From Caloramator fervidus (GTDB taxonomy: Bacteria; Bacillota; Clostridia; Clostridiales; Caloramatoraceae), in contig NZ_FNUK01000003.1 of assembly GCF_900108045.1 (NCBI RefSeq), forward strand, positions 1 through 64,000: 64,000 bases of DNA, written 5' to 3'. The translations under genes and the position numbers were made by a program. The notes beneath the pieces were generated by a model that was given only the letters and a program-made list of their open reading frames with translations, was not told the origin of the DNA and searched no databases. Below, in pieces: positions 1 to 8,134 of this stretch. Every line of letters starts with the position of its first letter. The first letter of the stretch is position 1.

Positions 1-43
1 TAAATTAATCTCAATTACATAAAAACTCCTTGGAAATTAGCAA

Positions 44-72
44 GGGCGGGCATCTGAATAATTTGCCCACCC
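44..72. other. GC-rich inverted repeat near window edge
   Basis: Eight-base arms at 44-51 and 65-72 can pair with one G-U wobble around a 13-base AT-rich loop. It stands out in an otherwise AT-rich stretch. It may belong to the leader or terminator of a gene outside the window, and I cannot assign it. The rest of 1-111 shows no gene. Confidence 0.3.
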
Positions 73-103
73 CAACTATTGACATAGAACCAAAATTTGA
101 GAA

Positions 104-134
104 TATTTAAAAGGCACCCCTTTTTAGGGTGCCT
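104..134 (-). terminator. Rho-independent terminator of the grd operon
   Basis: Arms 112-119 and 127-134 form a perfect 8-bp stem. On the minus strand it is followed by a run of U residues (complement of the A-run at 108-111). It lies 14 bases after the grdD stop, so it ends the glycine reductase transcript. Confidence 0.8.
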
Positions 135-147
135 CAAAATTATTATA

Positions 148-1308
148 TTATGCGATAAACCCTTTTGACTTTAATATATTAACCGCCCTTTCATGGTCTT
201 CATCTGAAACTAATATAACAGGACCTGTGCAACCCATTCCACTTTCTGAATATATTCCATTTTTCCAAAGTTCCTTTACAGCATTTTCAAGTTCTAATAT
301 ATCAACTCCAGAAATTTGAGCTGTAACTACCTTTTTAGGTGGTGCTACAACTTCCTTTTCTTCAACTGCTTGATTTGTCTTTGTTATTCTTGCTAAAATT
401 TCTTTTAATCCAGCTTTATTTGCCTTTTCAAATTCTACCTTTGCAATTTCTAATATATTGTTTTGAGCACATGTTGCACAAAATCTTAATGCTTCACAAA
501 CTACTGGTGCACCTGAAGCCCTTGAAATTATGCATATCAATCTATTATATCCTTCTCCTATTCCTGGACCATATCCATAACCTAATGTTTCATAATCTCC
601 CCCTGAGGTGAAGGATGAAAATATTTTAACTAAAAGATTTCCTGTAAGCGAATCCATAACCATAACATCTGAAGAAGCAGTAAGCAAGTCATTTCCTCTC
701 ATTATAACTCCGCCATCTGAACGTATTGACTCTGCAAAGTTAATATCATAACCATTTTCCTTTAACTCCCTTAAAGCCTTTTCAACTTGCCTTGCTCCTT
801 CAACATTTAATATACCAATTGTAGGATTTTTAATGCCACAAGCCTTTGCAGTTATAATACCATAAATTGCATTTTTTATCATTCCTTCAACTCTATTTGT
901 TGAAGATGTCCCTGTAGTAGTTGCAAGGATTAACTCCCTTCCTCTTCCTGGAGTTATAACCCTACCTACTGTTGAAACACCAATTGGAAAATTATAATGC
1001 TGAGTTACACAACCTTGAATCTCTCCTTTATCTAAAAGCTCTTCCATTAGTTTATGCCCTTCCCCATCATTTGCAACTTCATATATAGTTAAACTTGTAT
1101 CTACCCTTGGACCTATTAAAACAACCTCAAAATCATTATACTTTCTTGTAGCCAACTCTGCTGCCTTTACAAGCTCTTCAACTCCATGTTCACTTCCAAA
1201 GGTAGTTAAACCTATTTTTACTTTCTTGCCAAAATTTCCACTTTTTATCGCATCTGCTATTTCATTAAAAACTTCCCCTATAAGCTTTTTAACGTTTTCG
1301 TTAGTCAT
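148..1308 (-). CDS. grdD: Glycine reductase complex protein C, subunit GrdD
   Basis: GrdD is the alpha subunit of glycine reductase protein C. With GrdC it takes the carboxymethyl group from selenoprotein A and releases acetyl phosphate, giving substrate-level ATP in the Stickland reaction. The 386-residue length is normal for the family, which is related to PlsX. A Gly-Cys-Thr-Gly-Pro motif near the C-terminus (Cys about 360) matches the cysteine known to carry the acetyl thioester in characterised GrdD. It is the last gene of the operon, 11 bases after grdC, and is followed directly by the terminator. The protein is cytoplasmic. Assignment is firm from sequence and context. Confidence 0.95.
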   Translation of the reverse strand: MTNENVKKLIGEVFNEIADAIKSGNFGKKVKIGLTTFGSEHGVEELVKAAELATRKYNDFEVVLIGPRVDTSLTIYEVANDGEGHKLMEELLDKGEIQGCVTQHYNFPIGVSTVGRVITPGRGRELILATTTGTSSTNRVEGMIKNAIYGIITAKACGIKNPTIGILNVEGARQVEKALRELKENGYDINFAESIRSDGGVIMRGNDLLTASSDVMVMDSLTGNLLVKIFSSFTSGGDYETLGYGYGPGIGEGYNRLICIISRASGAPVVCEALRFCATCAQNNILEIAKVEFEKANKAGLKEILARITKTNQAVEEKEVVAPPKKVVTAQISGVDILELENAVKELWKNGIYSESGMGCTGPVILVSDEDHERAVNILKSKGFIA

Positions 1309-1319
1309 ATTATCACCTC

Positions 1320-2849
1320 TTATTTTTGAAGTAGATATGAGGCAAATTCCTTCATAGCTTCTGCAACCATATTCTTAACTTCTTCTTTAGATATACCTTT
1401 TTCTTCCTTCTTTCCTGGATTCTTTTCTACAACGAATGATACACCATCAAATAAGTTAGTCATTCTTGCAAGGAATAAGCTACCCTTTCCTACAACCATA
1501 AATCTATTCATGCTACCATTTAATATTTTTTCAACACCATAGCCTATTATAGGAACTCCTGAAGGAACATGTCCTTGTGTTGGAGCATATCCAACATAAC
1601 CACAATTCTTTGCAAATTCAGCCATCTTAGCTTTTTCAATTTGACCTTTCATAACAGCAAGGGCTGCAATCATCTTGTAGTTCGAAGCTGGAACGTCGCC
1701 TGCACCTGCTGTTTCTGTTGCATCTGGATTTTGCATTTCTGTTGAATATTTATCAATATCAGTAAGCTTTAATCCTAACTTTTCAAGCGGTTTTGCAACA
1801 ATAGCTTCCATAACAGCTTGTGGAGTTGCTCCAGAACCTATGTTATGCTTTCCTATAGCATCTGTTCTTATTATTGGATGTATACCATCGTTTTCTGATA
1901 CTAAAACAGCAAAACCACCTAAAACATCTTCAACAATTGGATATCCTTTTTTAACATGGTCCTTTCCATTCATTCCAAGCTTTGCAGTAGCCCCACCACC
2001 AACAACAATTACATTTTTAAATACTCCTGCTTGAACTAAGCTTGCTGCATTTATAAGAGCATGAGTAGGTCCTGCACAGAAACCTCTAACGTCGCATCCT
2101 GTTGCATTCTTTAATCCAACAACTTCTCCTATGGCTTTTGCAAAATTTCCTCCACCTCTTTGATTCATGTCACCACAGGCTTCTTCTGAACATTCAATTA
2201 TGTAATCTATTTCATCTTTATTAATTCCTAACTTATCAATTAAATGTAATACCGCTAAAACACCAGAGGCTTTAACTGCAAGATTTTCTGTAATAACATG
2301 AGCTGATAAATTTTTATCAAACTCATGGGCCCTTTTTACACAACCAACCAATTTTCCATTCATATAAAGTCCTTCTGCAACACCAGAATCTACTAATTTT
2401 TCAACTTCACTTAAATCAATTCCTTCACCAAGCTTGCCTATATAATCCTTTAAAAGCTTATGCTGTTCAAATTTTGTCTTAACATTATTTGTAAATTCCT
2501 TTTCAAGCTTTACTAAATCAAAAGCATCACTAACTTTCATAAGCCCATAAAACTCATCTTGAGGCATTATCTCGCCAAATTTTCCAAATCTAGTTGCTCC
2601 TTCTAATTTATGATTAAACCATGGCCTTGGTAACTTAGCTAATTCTTCAGGATCAAAATTTCCTATATATGTTTGTGTTACTGGATATGCCACAACGTCT
2701 TCATAAGGTCTTAGATGTTCAACAACCTTTTTTAAATATTCTGAATCTGGATTTATTTCTCTTTCTAAAGTTTGTGTTGTTCCATTATGAATAACCATAT
2801 CAGGAGTATGAACTAATATATAACTTGCACCTTTTAATACTGGAAACAT
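1320..2849 (-). CDS. grdC: Glycine reductase complex protein C, subunit GrdC
   Basis: GrdC is the beta subunit of protein C, a ketoacyl-ACP synthase III (FabH)-like protein that works with GrdD in acetyl transfer and acetyl phosphate formation. The 509 residues are full length for the family. The Gly/Ala-rich core includes a Gly-Phe-Cys-Ala-Gly-Pro segment in the middle of the protein, and the C-terminal tail is Lys/Glu rich. The gene sits between grdB and grdD. A strong purine-rich ribosome site precedes the ATG, and a stable hairpin (2874-2910) lies in the 68-base gap to grdB. Confidence 0.95.
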   Translation of the reverse strand: MFPVLKGASYILVHTPDMVIHNGTTQTLEREINPDSEYLKKVVEHLRPYEDVVAYPVTQTYIGNFDPEELAKLPRPWFNHKLEGATRFGKFGEIMPQDEFYGLMKVSDAFDLVKLEKEFTNNVKTKFEQHKLLKDYIGKLGEGIDLSEVEKLVDSGVAEGLYMNGKLVGCVKRAHEFDKNLSAHVITENLAVKASGVLAVLHLIDKLGINKDEIDYIIECSEEACGDMNQRGGGNFAKAIGEVVGLKNATGCDVRGFCAGPTHALINAASLVQAGVFKNVIVVGGGATAKLGMNGKDHVKKGYPIVEDVLGGFAVLVSENDGIHPIIRTDAIGKHNIGSGATPQAVMEAIVAKPLEKLGLKLTDIDKYSTEMQNPDATETAGAGDVPASNYKMIAALAVMKGQIEKAKMAEFAKNCGYVGYAPTQGHVPSGVPIIGYGVEKILNGSMNRFMVVGKGSLFLARMTNLFDGVSFVVEKNPGKKEEKGISKEEVKNMVAEAMKEFASYLLQK

Positions 2850-2873
2850 AATAACACCTCCATTAAAATTTTA

Positions 2874-2910
2874 GGTCGGGGTTTAGGGATAACCCCTTTA
2901 AATCCCGACC
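2874..2910 (-). other. Intercistronic hairpin between grdB and grdC
   Basis: Seven-base arms 2874-2880 and 2904-2910 pair perfectly, and the inside can fold further (four G against four C). No U-tract follows on the minus strand and the operon continues into grdC. It therefore looks like an mRNA processing or stability element rather than a terminator (inference). Confidence 0.55.
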
Positions 2911-2917
2911 CTTAATG

Positions 2918-4222
2918 TTAGTCTTCAAAAACAGTTTGTTCTTGTATTTCAGTTTGTAGCGCCTTAAGTGCCTTTTCAACAAGCTTTCTTCTTAGTGCTT
3001 TTTCTTCTTCTTTTGATAATGCCGGATTTCCAAGTGGATGTGGTATAGCAACTGTTGGAACTATTCTGTTTGCACCAACAGTTTTTGAAATAGGAACTAT
3101 AGTACACATGTGAACTACAGGAATTCCAGCTCTTTCAATTTCTTTTACCATCGTTGCACCGCAACGTGTACAAGTACCTCAAGTAGAAGTTAGAATTACA
3201 GCTTGAACACCATCTGCAATAAGTTCTTTTGCAATTTCTTGTCCAAATTTTGCAGCATTTTTAACTGAAGTTCCATTACCAACTGTTGCATAGTAATATC
3301 TGTGTAATGAACCTATCTTTCCTTCTTTTTCAAGTTCTCTTAATACATCCACAGGTAATACTCTATCTGGATCTTGATTTGCATATACTGGGTCATATCC
3401 TCCATGAGCAGTTTCAAAGGTTTCTGAAGTTAAATCATATACTCCCTCAATATCATATTTTCCAAATTTGCTAGCACTTGAGCTTTCAATTCTATCTGGA
3501 TTTCCTTTTGGAACAATTCCACCAGATGTTACTAAAGCTATTTTAGCTTTTGTAATATCTTTAATAGCTGGGTTTGGAGCTACTCTATCAAAAATTGGCA
3601 TTTTAAATTCTGTTTCGAAAGGTTCACCTTTTATCTTTTTAATTAGCATATCTACTGCTCTCTTTGAACCTCTTTCGCTTGCAAAATAATTCTTTCTAAT
3701 TCCTCTTTCTATGTATCCTTCTTGATCTGGTGTTCCTATTTCTTCACCTTTTGCAAGCTTTAAAGCAAGAGCTGCCATCTTTGGAACAGCTTCTCTCATT
3801 CCTGCTGCGTTGTCTTTAGTAGAAATTATATAAATATCCTTTTTATATAAATCAACACCTGGATTTTCAATATACATTCCTGTAACAACAGGAATGCCAA
3901 GTTCATCCTTTACAGCTTTTGCTATTGTAGCACAAGCTGTTCCATATCTTCCTGCATTAAAAGCAGGTCCTGCTATAAATATATCTGGATTATACTTTTT
4001 AACCATTTCAATTATTTGTTTTAAAGCATCTTGTGTATTTTCTGCAAAATATGAGTCTCCACAAATCACAGTTGCAACTATTTGAGCCTCACCTTTAAAA
4101 GCATTGTTAAATGCCATACCAGGTCCTACAAAACCTTCTCTAACTTCTGGTGGAATATGCGCCTTTTCTTCTCCACCTATATTAGCAAAGAATTGATTTA
4201 GATAATGAACAACTTTAAACAA
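2918..4222 (-). CDS. grdB: Glycine reductase protein B, selenoprotein subunit GrdB (in-frame UGA = Sec)
   Basis: GrdB is the glycine-specific selenoprotein of protein B. It takes glycine, bound as a Schiff base to the pyruvoyl group of GrdE, and passes the carboxymethyl group to GrdA. The frame is interrupted by one UGA at 3179-3181. Reading it as selenocysteine joins a 347-residue N-terminal part to the C-terminal part and gives about 434 residues, the usual GrdB length. The local motif is Sec-Gly-Thr-Cys-Thr-Arg-Cys, matching the conserved Sec-x-x-Cys-x-x-Cys centre. A perfect hairpin begins 12 bases after the UGA. Conceptual annotation as two separate ORFs would be wrong. Confidence 0.95.
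3152..3166 (-). promoter_or_regulatory. SECIS-like hairpin of grdB
   Basis: A perfect 6-bp stem with a three-base loop lies 12 bases downstream of the grdB UGA on the coding strand, inside the coding region. Bacterial SECIS elements occupy this position and recruit SelB-Sec-tRNA. The assignment rests on position and symmetry. The loop G expected by SelB is present but the family consensus was not modelled. Confidence 0.7.
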
Positions 4223-4249
4223 GATCTTTCCCTCCTTTCAGCCATCAAA

Positions 4250-4723
4250 TCAGTCCTTGAACTGACTATACTGCTCCCTTATGCTGCTAACTTCTTTACT
4301 TATAGCATCAACATCAAGAACCATTTCCATCATACCACATTGTTCTTCATAAACTGCAGGATCACACTCTGCTTTTATAACAGGCTCAAGAATGTGGTAA
4401 ACCCTAAGACCTAATGAAACGCCTGCTAATGGTCCTGCATAAGTTGGGTCTCCAGCAGTTACAGTTTCAGCTGAAAGTCCTGCTGATTCTGCTTCTGAAG
4501 TTCCTAAAAGAACAACTATATTTTCTGCACCATATTGCTCAGTTAAATCTTTAACTCTTTGTTGGATCTCCAGATCCATCGCACCTGCAGCTGTTCAAAC
4601 AAAACATTCAGTTGAAGTAAATACAACTTCTGCACCTGCACTCTTTGCACATTCTTCAATAGCTGGTCCTGGAATTCCGTCTCTATCACCTATAGCAATA
4701 ACTTTTCTGCCCTTTAATATCAT
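4250..4723 (-). CDS. grdA: Glycine reductase selenoprotein A, GrdA (in-frame UGA = Sec)
   Basis: GrdA is the small selenoprotein that carries the Se-carboxymethyl group from protein B to protein C and is re-reduced by thioredoxin. The frame starts at the ATG at 4723 behind a GGAGG site and reads through a UGA at 4595-4597 to give 157 residues, the family length. The motif around it is Cys-Phe-Val-Sec-Thr-Ala-Ala-Gly-Ala-Met-Asp, diagnostic of GrdA. Searching without Sec decoding would find only the C-terminal 109 residues. A SECIS-like hairpin follows at 4563-4578. The gene sits between grdE and grdB. Confidence 0.96.
4563..4578 (-). promoter_or_regulatory. SECIS-like hairpin of grdA
   Basis: A perfect 7-bp stem closing a GG loop starts 16 bases downstream of the grdA UGA on the coding strand. 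Spacing and a G-containing apical loop agree with bacterial SECIS elements. It lies within the GrdA reading frame. Confidence 0.7.
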
Positions 4724-4739
4724 GACTTATTCCTCCTTT

Positions 4740-6035
4740 TTAATATGTTTTTGCAGATAAATATCCAAATCCAACTTCACTTGTTGCACCAGTTATAACT
4801 TGTATTTCAGCTTCAATTGAACCATCTGGTCTTAATGAACCTGCAAAACCACCTGCTATAACATCAGCAGCCTCTGGATGACCAATAACTTTTTTCATTG
4901 GTGGTAATACGATTATTTCATTCGCATTTCCTGCAGTAACTACAGCATCTGCCTTTGGAGTAGAATCAGCAAGGGATTGTGATGAACCATCTCTTCCTGC
5001 ATATTCATCTGTAACAAGAACCGTCTTAATTCCTTTTTCCTCAATCTTGTAGCAGTTCATAACAAGGTCTGCATCTGGATTACCAAAACCTTCTTCTGAA
5101 ATTATAACTGCGTCTGCTCCTAAAAACTCAACAAGTTTAGCTGTATAATTTGATGATCTTTCTTTATCAGCAAGATAAACATTTTCATTTGTTATAACGC
5201 ATCCTAAGAAATTAATATCTTTTCCATGTCTTTCATATAAATCTTCTATGATAGGATTATTCATATGAACATATGTTGGGTTTTTGTCACAAGCTGAAAC
5301 ACAGTTTCCGCTTATAATTGCACCATCAAATACTTCAGTTGGATATATAAAAGTTGGAATAATCTTCTTAGCATCAACTCCATATACATAAGTATCATGT
5401 AAAAGTCCTTGGCTTTGTAACATATAAACATATATTACCTTTGGAAGATTTGGATATTGTGCAACTTGTTGTAAAAGTGGCAATGTTTCATAAACTTTTA
5501 TTTCATCTGGTGTAACATCTTTACCTGCTTTTCCTAAATATGCTGCAGCCTTTAATCCAACCATTCTTACTGCTTCTTCATGTTCATGCTGTGGTAAATT
5601 ATCTACTGGCTCACAAATCATAACTATGTTATGGGTCTTTGAGAAAGGAGTATATTTTGCTCCTTCTCCTGACATATCAATTATACCTTCTTGGAATCCA
5701 ACAATTTTTCCAGTTGTAACTACAGCAGTTCCCTTTAAAACATGAGTTCTACCTGAACCTACTGTATCAACCTTTGAAATAAAACCTGGGAAAATTCCTC
5801 CTGGTCCTTCAACCTTTACTCTTGGTTCAATAACATCCTTAACAGGAATAATTCTTACTTCTTCACCAGGATGTGCAAGTTCTACATCAATGGATTTTAA
5901 TCTTTCATCTCCACCAACTTCTTTTAAAAGCTCTTCTTTGTTAATGTAAAGAACACCATTTTCCACCTTAGTTTGTGGACCAAATTGAACATCTTTAATA
6001 TAAATTTTTCCTAATTCGAGGCGCAAAGCCTTCAC
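4740..6035 (-). CDS. grdE: Glycine reductase protein B, proprotein GrdE (pyruvoyl precursor)
   Basis: GrdE is the proprotein subunit of protein B. It self-cleaves before a cysteine to give two chains, the C-terminal one starting with a pyruvoyl group that binds glycine. The 431-residue frame is full length. The cleavage site Gly-Asn-Cys-Val-Ser-Ala-Cys is visible at about residues 243-249, with Cys245 the expected pyruvoyl precursor. It lies between trxA and grdA. A GGAGGT ribosome site precedes the ATG, and an intercistronic hairpin separates it from trxA. Distinction from the sarcosine and betaine paralogues rests on its place next to grdA/grdB and the riboswitch. Confidence 0.95.
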   Translation of the reverse strand: MKALRLELGKIYIKDVQFGPQTKVENGVLYINKEELLKEVGGDERLKSIDVELAHPGEEVRIIPVKDVIEPRVKVEGPGGIFPGFISKVDTVGSGRTHVLKGTAVVTTGKIVGFQEGIIDMSGEGAKYTPFSKTHNIVMICEPVDNLPQHEHEEAVRMVGLKAAAYLGKAGKDVTPDEIKVYETLPLLQQVAQYPNLPKVIYVYMLQSQGLLHDTYVYGVDAKKIIPTFIYPTEVFDGAIISGNCVSACDKNPTYVHMNNPIIEDLYERHGKDINFLGCVITNENVYLADKERSSNYTAKLVEFLGADAVIISEEGFGNPDADLVMNCYKIEEKGIKTVLVTDEYAGRDGSSQSLADSTPKADAVVTAGNANEIIVLPPMKKVIGHPEAADVIAGGFAGSLRPDGSIEAEIQVITGATSEVGFGYLSAKTY

Positions 6036-6081
6036 CTCCTTTAATTTTTGAACACTTCAAAGATTCTGACACTTTATATCA

Positions 6082-6100
6082 ACCTAGCTTAAAGCTAGGT
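6082..6100 (-). other. Intercistronic hairpin between trxA and grdE
   Basis: An 8-bp perfect stem with a three-base loop lies in the 72-base gap between trxA and grdE. It has no U-tract on the minus strand. It may partly terminate or stabilise the mRNA and so set thioredoxin-to-reductase stoichiometry (inference). Confidence 0.5.
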
Positions 6101-6107
6101 CGTAAAC

Positions 6108-6434
6108 TTACTTATAAAATCTTTTTATCATCTCTTCAATATCTGCAGCTGAATGAATTTTATCTGGTGTTAAAACTTCTGCCTTTTCGCCATTTACATA
6201 CATTATCATTGTTGGAAGTCCTAAAACTTTTTGAGCTATTGCAAGTCTTCTATTTTGGCTTGTATTCAAGCTACAAAACTTAATCTTATCTCCATACATT
6301 TCTTCAAATTTATGAATATCTGGCATAAGTTGTTTACACTTTTCACATTTATCTCCCCAAAAATCAACAAACACAGGTTTTTCTGTATAATTTAAAACTT
6401 CAGCTTCAAAATTATCCTTGTTTACTTCTATCAT
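6108..6434 (-). CDS. trxA: Thioredoxin of the glycine reductase system
   Basis: This 108-residue thioredoxin passes electrons from TrxB to the oxidised Sec-Cys centre of GrdA. The redox motif is Asp-Lys-Cys30-Glu-Lys-Cys33, replacing the usual Trp-Cys-Gly-Pro-Cys. A cis-Pro (Leu-Pro-Thr, about residue 74) and the beta-strand Val-Asp-Phe-Trp are kept. The missing Gly-Pro between the cysteines and the lost Trp directly before them are typical of grd-linked thioredoxins and should shift the redox potential. It is encoded 11 bases after trxB. Confidence 0.92.
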   Translation of the reverse strand: MIEVNKDNFEAEVLNYTEKPVFVDFWGDKCEKCKQLMPDIHKFEEMYGDKIKFCSLNTSQNRRLAIAQKVLGLPTMIMYVNGEKAEVLTPDKIHSAADIEEMIKRFYK

Positions 6435-6445
6435 AGCTTTCCCTC

Positions 6446-7378
6446 CTATTTATTGAACTTTTCATTTATATATTCTTCTGCAGCAATAGCAGCAATAGCA
6501 CCATCTGCAGCTGCAGTAACAACCTGTCTTAACTTCTTTACTCTAACATCTCCAGCAGCAAATACGCCTTCAACATTAGTTCTCATCTCATCATCTGTTG
6601 GTATGTATCCCTTTTCATCAAGAGCTATTTTCCCCTCAAATATCTTTGTTAATGGATCAAGGCCTACAAATACAAATACTCCATTTACAGGAAGTTCTGA
6701 TATTTCTCCAGTTTGAAGATTTCTAATAACTAAACCTTCTAATATTTCTTCTCCTTTTGCCTCTTCAACTACACTGTTTAATATAAATTTTATCTTTGGA
6801 TGATTCATTGCCTTTTCAACTAAATATTTAGCTGCTCTAAATGTATCTCTTCTATGTATTACTGTTACGCTTTCAGCAAACTTTGTTAGATATAAAGCCT
6901 CTGTAATCGCTGAATCCCCACCACCAATTACTGCAACATCCAACCCTTCAAAGAAATCCGCATCACAAGTTGCACAATATGAAACTCCTCTTCCTCTAAA
7001 CTCAAGCTCTCCTTTAAAACCTGCAAGTCTTGGAGCAGCTCCCGTTGCAATTATAACCGCCTTAGCATGATATTCGCCTTCTTTTCCTTTAACAACTTTT
7101 ATATCCTTAGAAAAATCAACATCTACTACTTCATCATAAACAAACTTTGTTCCAAACTCTTCTGCTTGTTTTCTCATCCTCTCAGTTAAAGCTGGACCTG
7201 TACAGTTTTCTATTGAACCCGGATAATTTTCAAGTTCTGATGTCGTTGCAGCTTGGCCTCCAAAAACCCCTTTTTCAATAACTAAAACATCAAGCTTTGA
7301 TCTTGAACCATAAAGCCCTGCGGATAGACCAGCTGGTCCACCTCCAATTATTACAATATCATATACATGATTTGACAT
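6446..7378 (-). CDS. trxB: Thioredoxin reductase (NADPH, FAD)
   Basis: TrxB moves electrons from NAD(P)H through FAD and a redox disulfide to thioredoxin, feeding glycine reductase. The 310 residues show an N-terminal FAD motif Gly-Gly-Gly-Pro-Ala-Gly (about 12-17), the active disulfide Cys-Ala-Thr-Cys (135-138), a second nucleotide motif Gly-Gly-Gly-Asp-Ser-Ala (about 150-157), and a C-terminal Ala-Ala-Gly-Asp-Val FAD segment. It is the second gene of the operon, 11 bases after grdX. Ferredoxin-dependent homologues exist, so the donor is not certain. Confidence 0.95.
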   Translation of the reverse strand: MSNHVYDIVIIGGGPAGLSAGLYGSRSKLDVLVIEKGVFGGQAATTSELENYPGSIENCTGPALTERMRKQAEEFGTKFVYDEVVDVDFSKDIKVVKGKEGEYHAKAVIIATGAAPRLAGFKGELEFRGRGVSYCATCDADFFEGLDVAVIGGGDSAITEALYLTKFAESVTVIHRRDTFRAAKYLVEKAMNHPKIKFILNSVVEEAKGEEILEGLVIRNLQTGEISELPVNGVFVFVGLDPLTKIFEGKIALDEKGYIPTDDEMRTNVEGVFAAGDVRVKKLRQVVTAAADGAIAAIAAEEYINEKFNK

Positions 7379-7389
7379 AATATCACTCC

Positions 7390-7767
7390 TTATCTATTTA
7401 ATGCATTATATATTAAATCAAAATCAATTACTCTAAAATCTTCAAGAACATTTTCAGGCCATTTTCTTGGTGGTTTGCTTTTTATCAAACTTTCAGCAGT
7501 TTCTATACTCTTTTCTATATACATAAGCGATTCAACATCAATATTATCCTGCGCTTTTAAACTTATAGCTACGCTTTTAAAGGGAGTTTGATTAGGTTTT
7601 ATACTCCCCATTAAAGGATGGGTGAGTAGCTTATGATTTTTATGAATATAATCTCTAACTTTAATTAAAACATCCAATAAAGTCCCTTCAACAAAGTCAA
7701 TTTTATGTTTTGACTTTAATTTTTGCATTGTAAGAATATTGTTTGTTACTATTATTGTTTTTTCCAT
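7390..7767 (-). CDS. grdX: GrdX family protein
   Basis: A 125-residue cytoplasmic protein that opens glycine reductase operons in many clostridia. No catalytic motif or membrane segment is visible, and its role is unknown. Features seen are an N-terminal short beta strand with a Thr-Asn-Asn turn and a Pro-rich Lys-Pro-Pro-Arg-Lys-Trp-Pro segment near residue 100. Assignment rests on position as first gene behind the glycine riboswitch and on resemblance to remembered GrdX proteins. Confidence 0.85.
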   Translation of the reverse strand: MEKTIIVTNNILTMQKLKSKHKIDFVEGTLLDVLIKVRDYIHKNHKLLTHPLMGSIKPNQTPFKSVAISLKAQDNIDVESLMYIEKSIETAESLIKSKPPRKWPENVLEDFRVIDFDLIYNALNR

Positions 7768-7852
7768 GTAATAGCACCTCAGTTACTTCTTAAATTTGAC
7801 ATATTTTTAGAAATAATTTTTAAGTTTCAATTTTCAAAATATTTTAAGTTCT

Positions 7853-7889
7853 ATAAAAAAAGGATGTAATGTCTACGCCATTACATCCT
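7853..7889 (-). terminator. Riboswitch-controlled intrinsic terminator before grdX
   Basis: Arms 7861-7871 and 7879-7889 make a perfect 11-bp stem followed on the minus strand by seven U residues. It lies between the glycine aptamer and grdX, about 85 bases before the start codon, and is the expression platform of the riboswitch. Confidence 0.85.
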
Positions 7890-8010
7890 CTGCTTGCCCA
7901 GAGTTCTGTCCGCAAATAGTTCTTTTGCCTGAGAGTATCATTAGGTCCGGCTCACCTAACTTACCCCTTCGGCGCCCTTTACGGGTCTCTCCTATTTGCT
8001 TCATCCAGAC
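7889..8010 (-). promoter_or_regulatory. Glycine riboswitch (single aptamer)
   Basis: On the minus strand the conserved pieces of the gcvT-class glycine aptamer appear in order: GGAGAGAC (7985-7992 region), GCGCCGAAGGGG (7965-7976), CTCTCAGGCAAAAG (about 7921-7936) and GGACAGA (7905-7911), with a short hairpin just after. Only one full aptamer is present. Glycine binding is expected to prevent the terminator and switch the reductase genes on (inference from the class). Candidate -10 boxes (TATAAT complement) lie at 8027-8038 but no good -35 was found. Confidence 0.9.
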
Positions 8011-8134
8011 AATATTAAATTTTCCAATTATAATTATATTACATATTCGAAAGATTTACTAATTGTTTTTTTCAATATTATTAATAAATTTAAATAATTT
8101 CTTGCATTTTTTATTAAAATTAAAAGAATTTCTC

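Noticed and set aside
339-611. Plus-strand open frame inside grdD
   Set aside because: Antisense shadow of a clearly coding gene, with low-complexity Leu/Ile/Phe composition. The same applies to the other antisense frames within long genes.
3152-4597. grdA and grdB as frameshifted pseudogenes
   Set aside because: The interruptions are single UGA codons in the known Sec positions with conserved flanking residues and SECIS-like hairpins, so the genes are intact selenoprotein genes.
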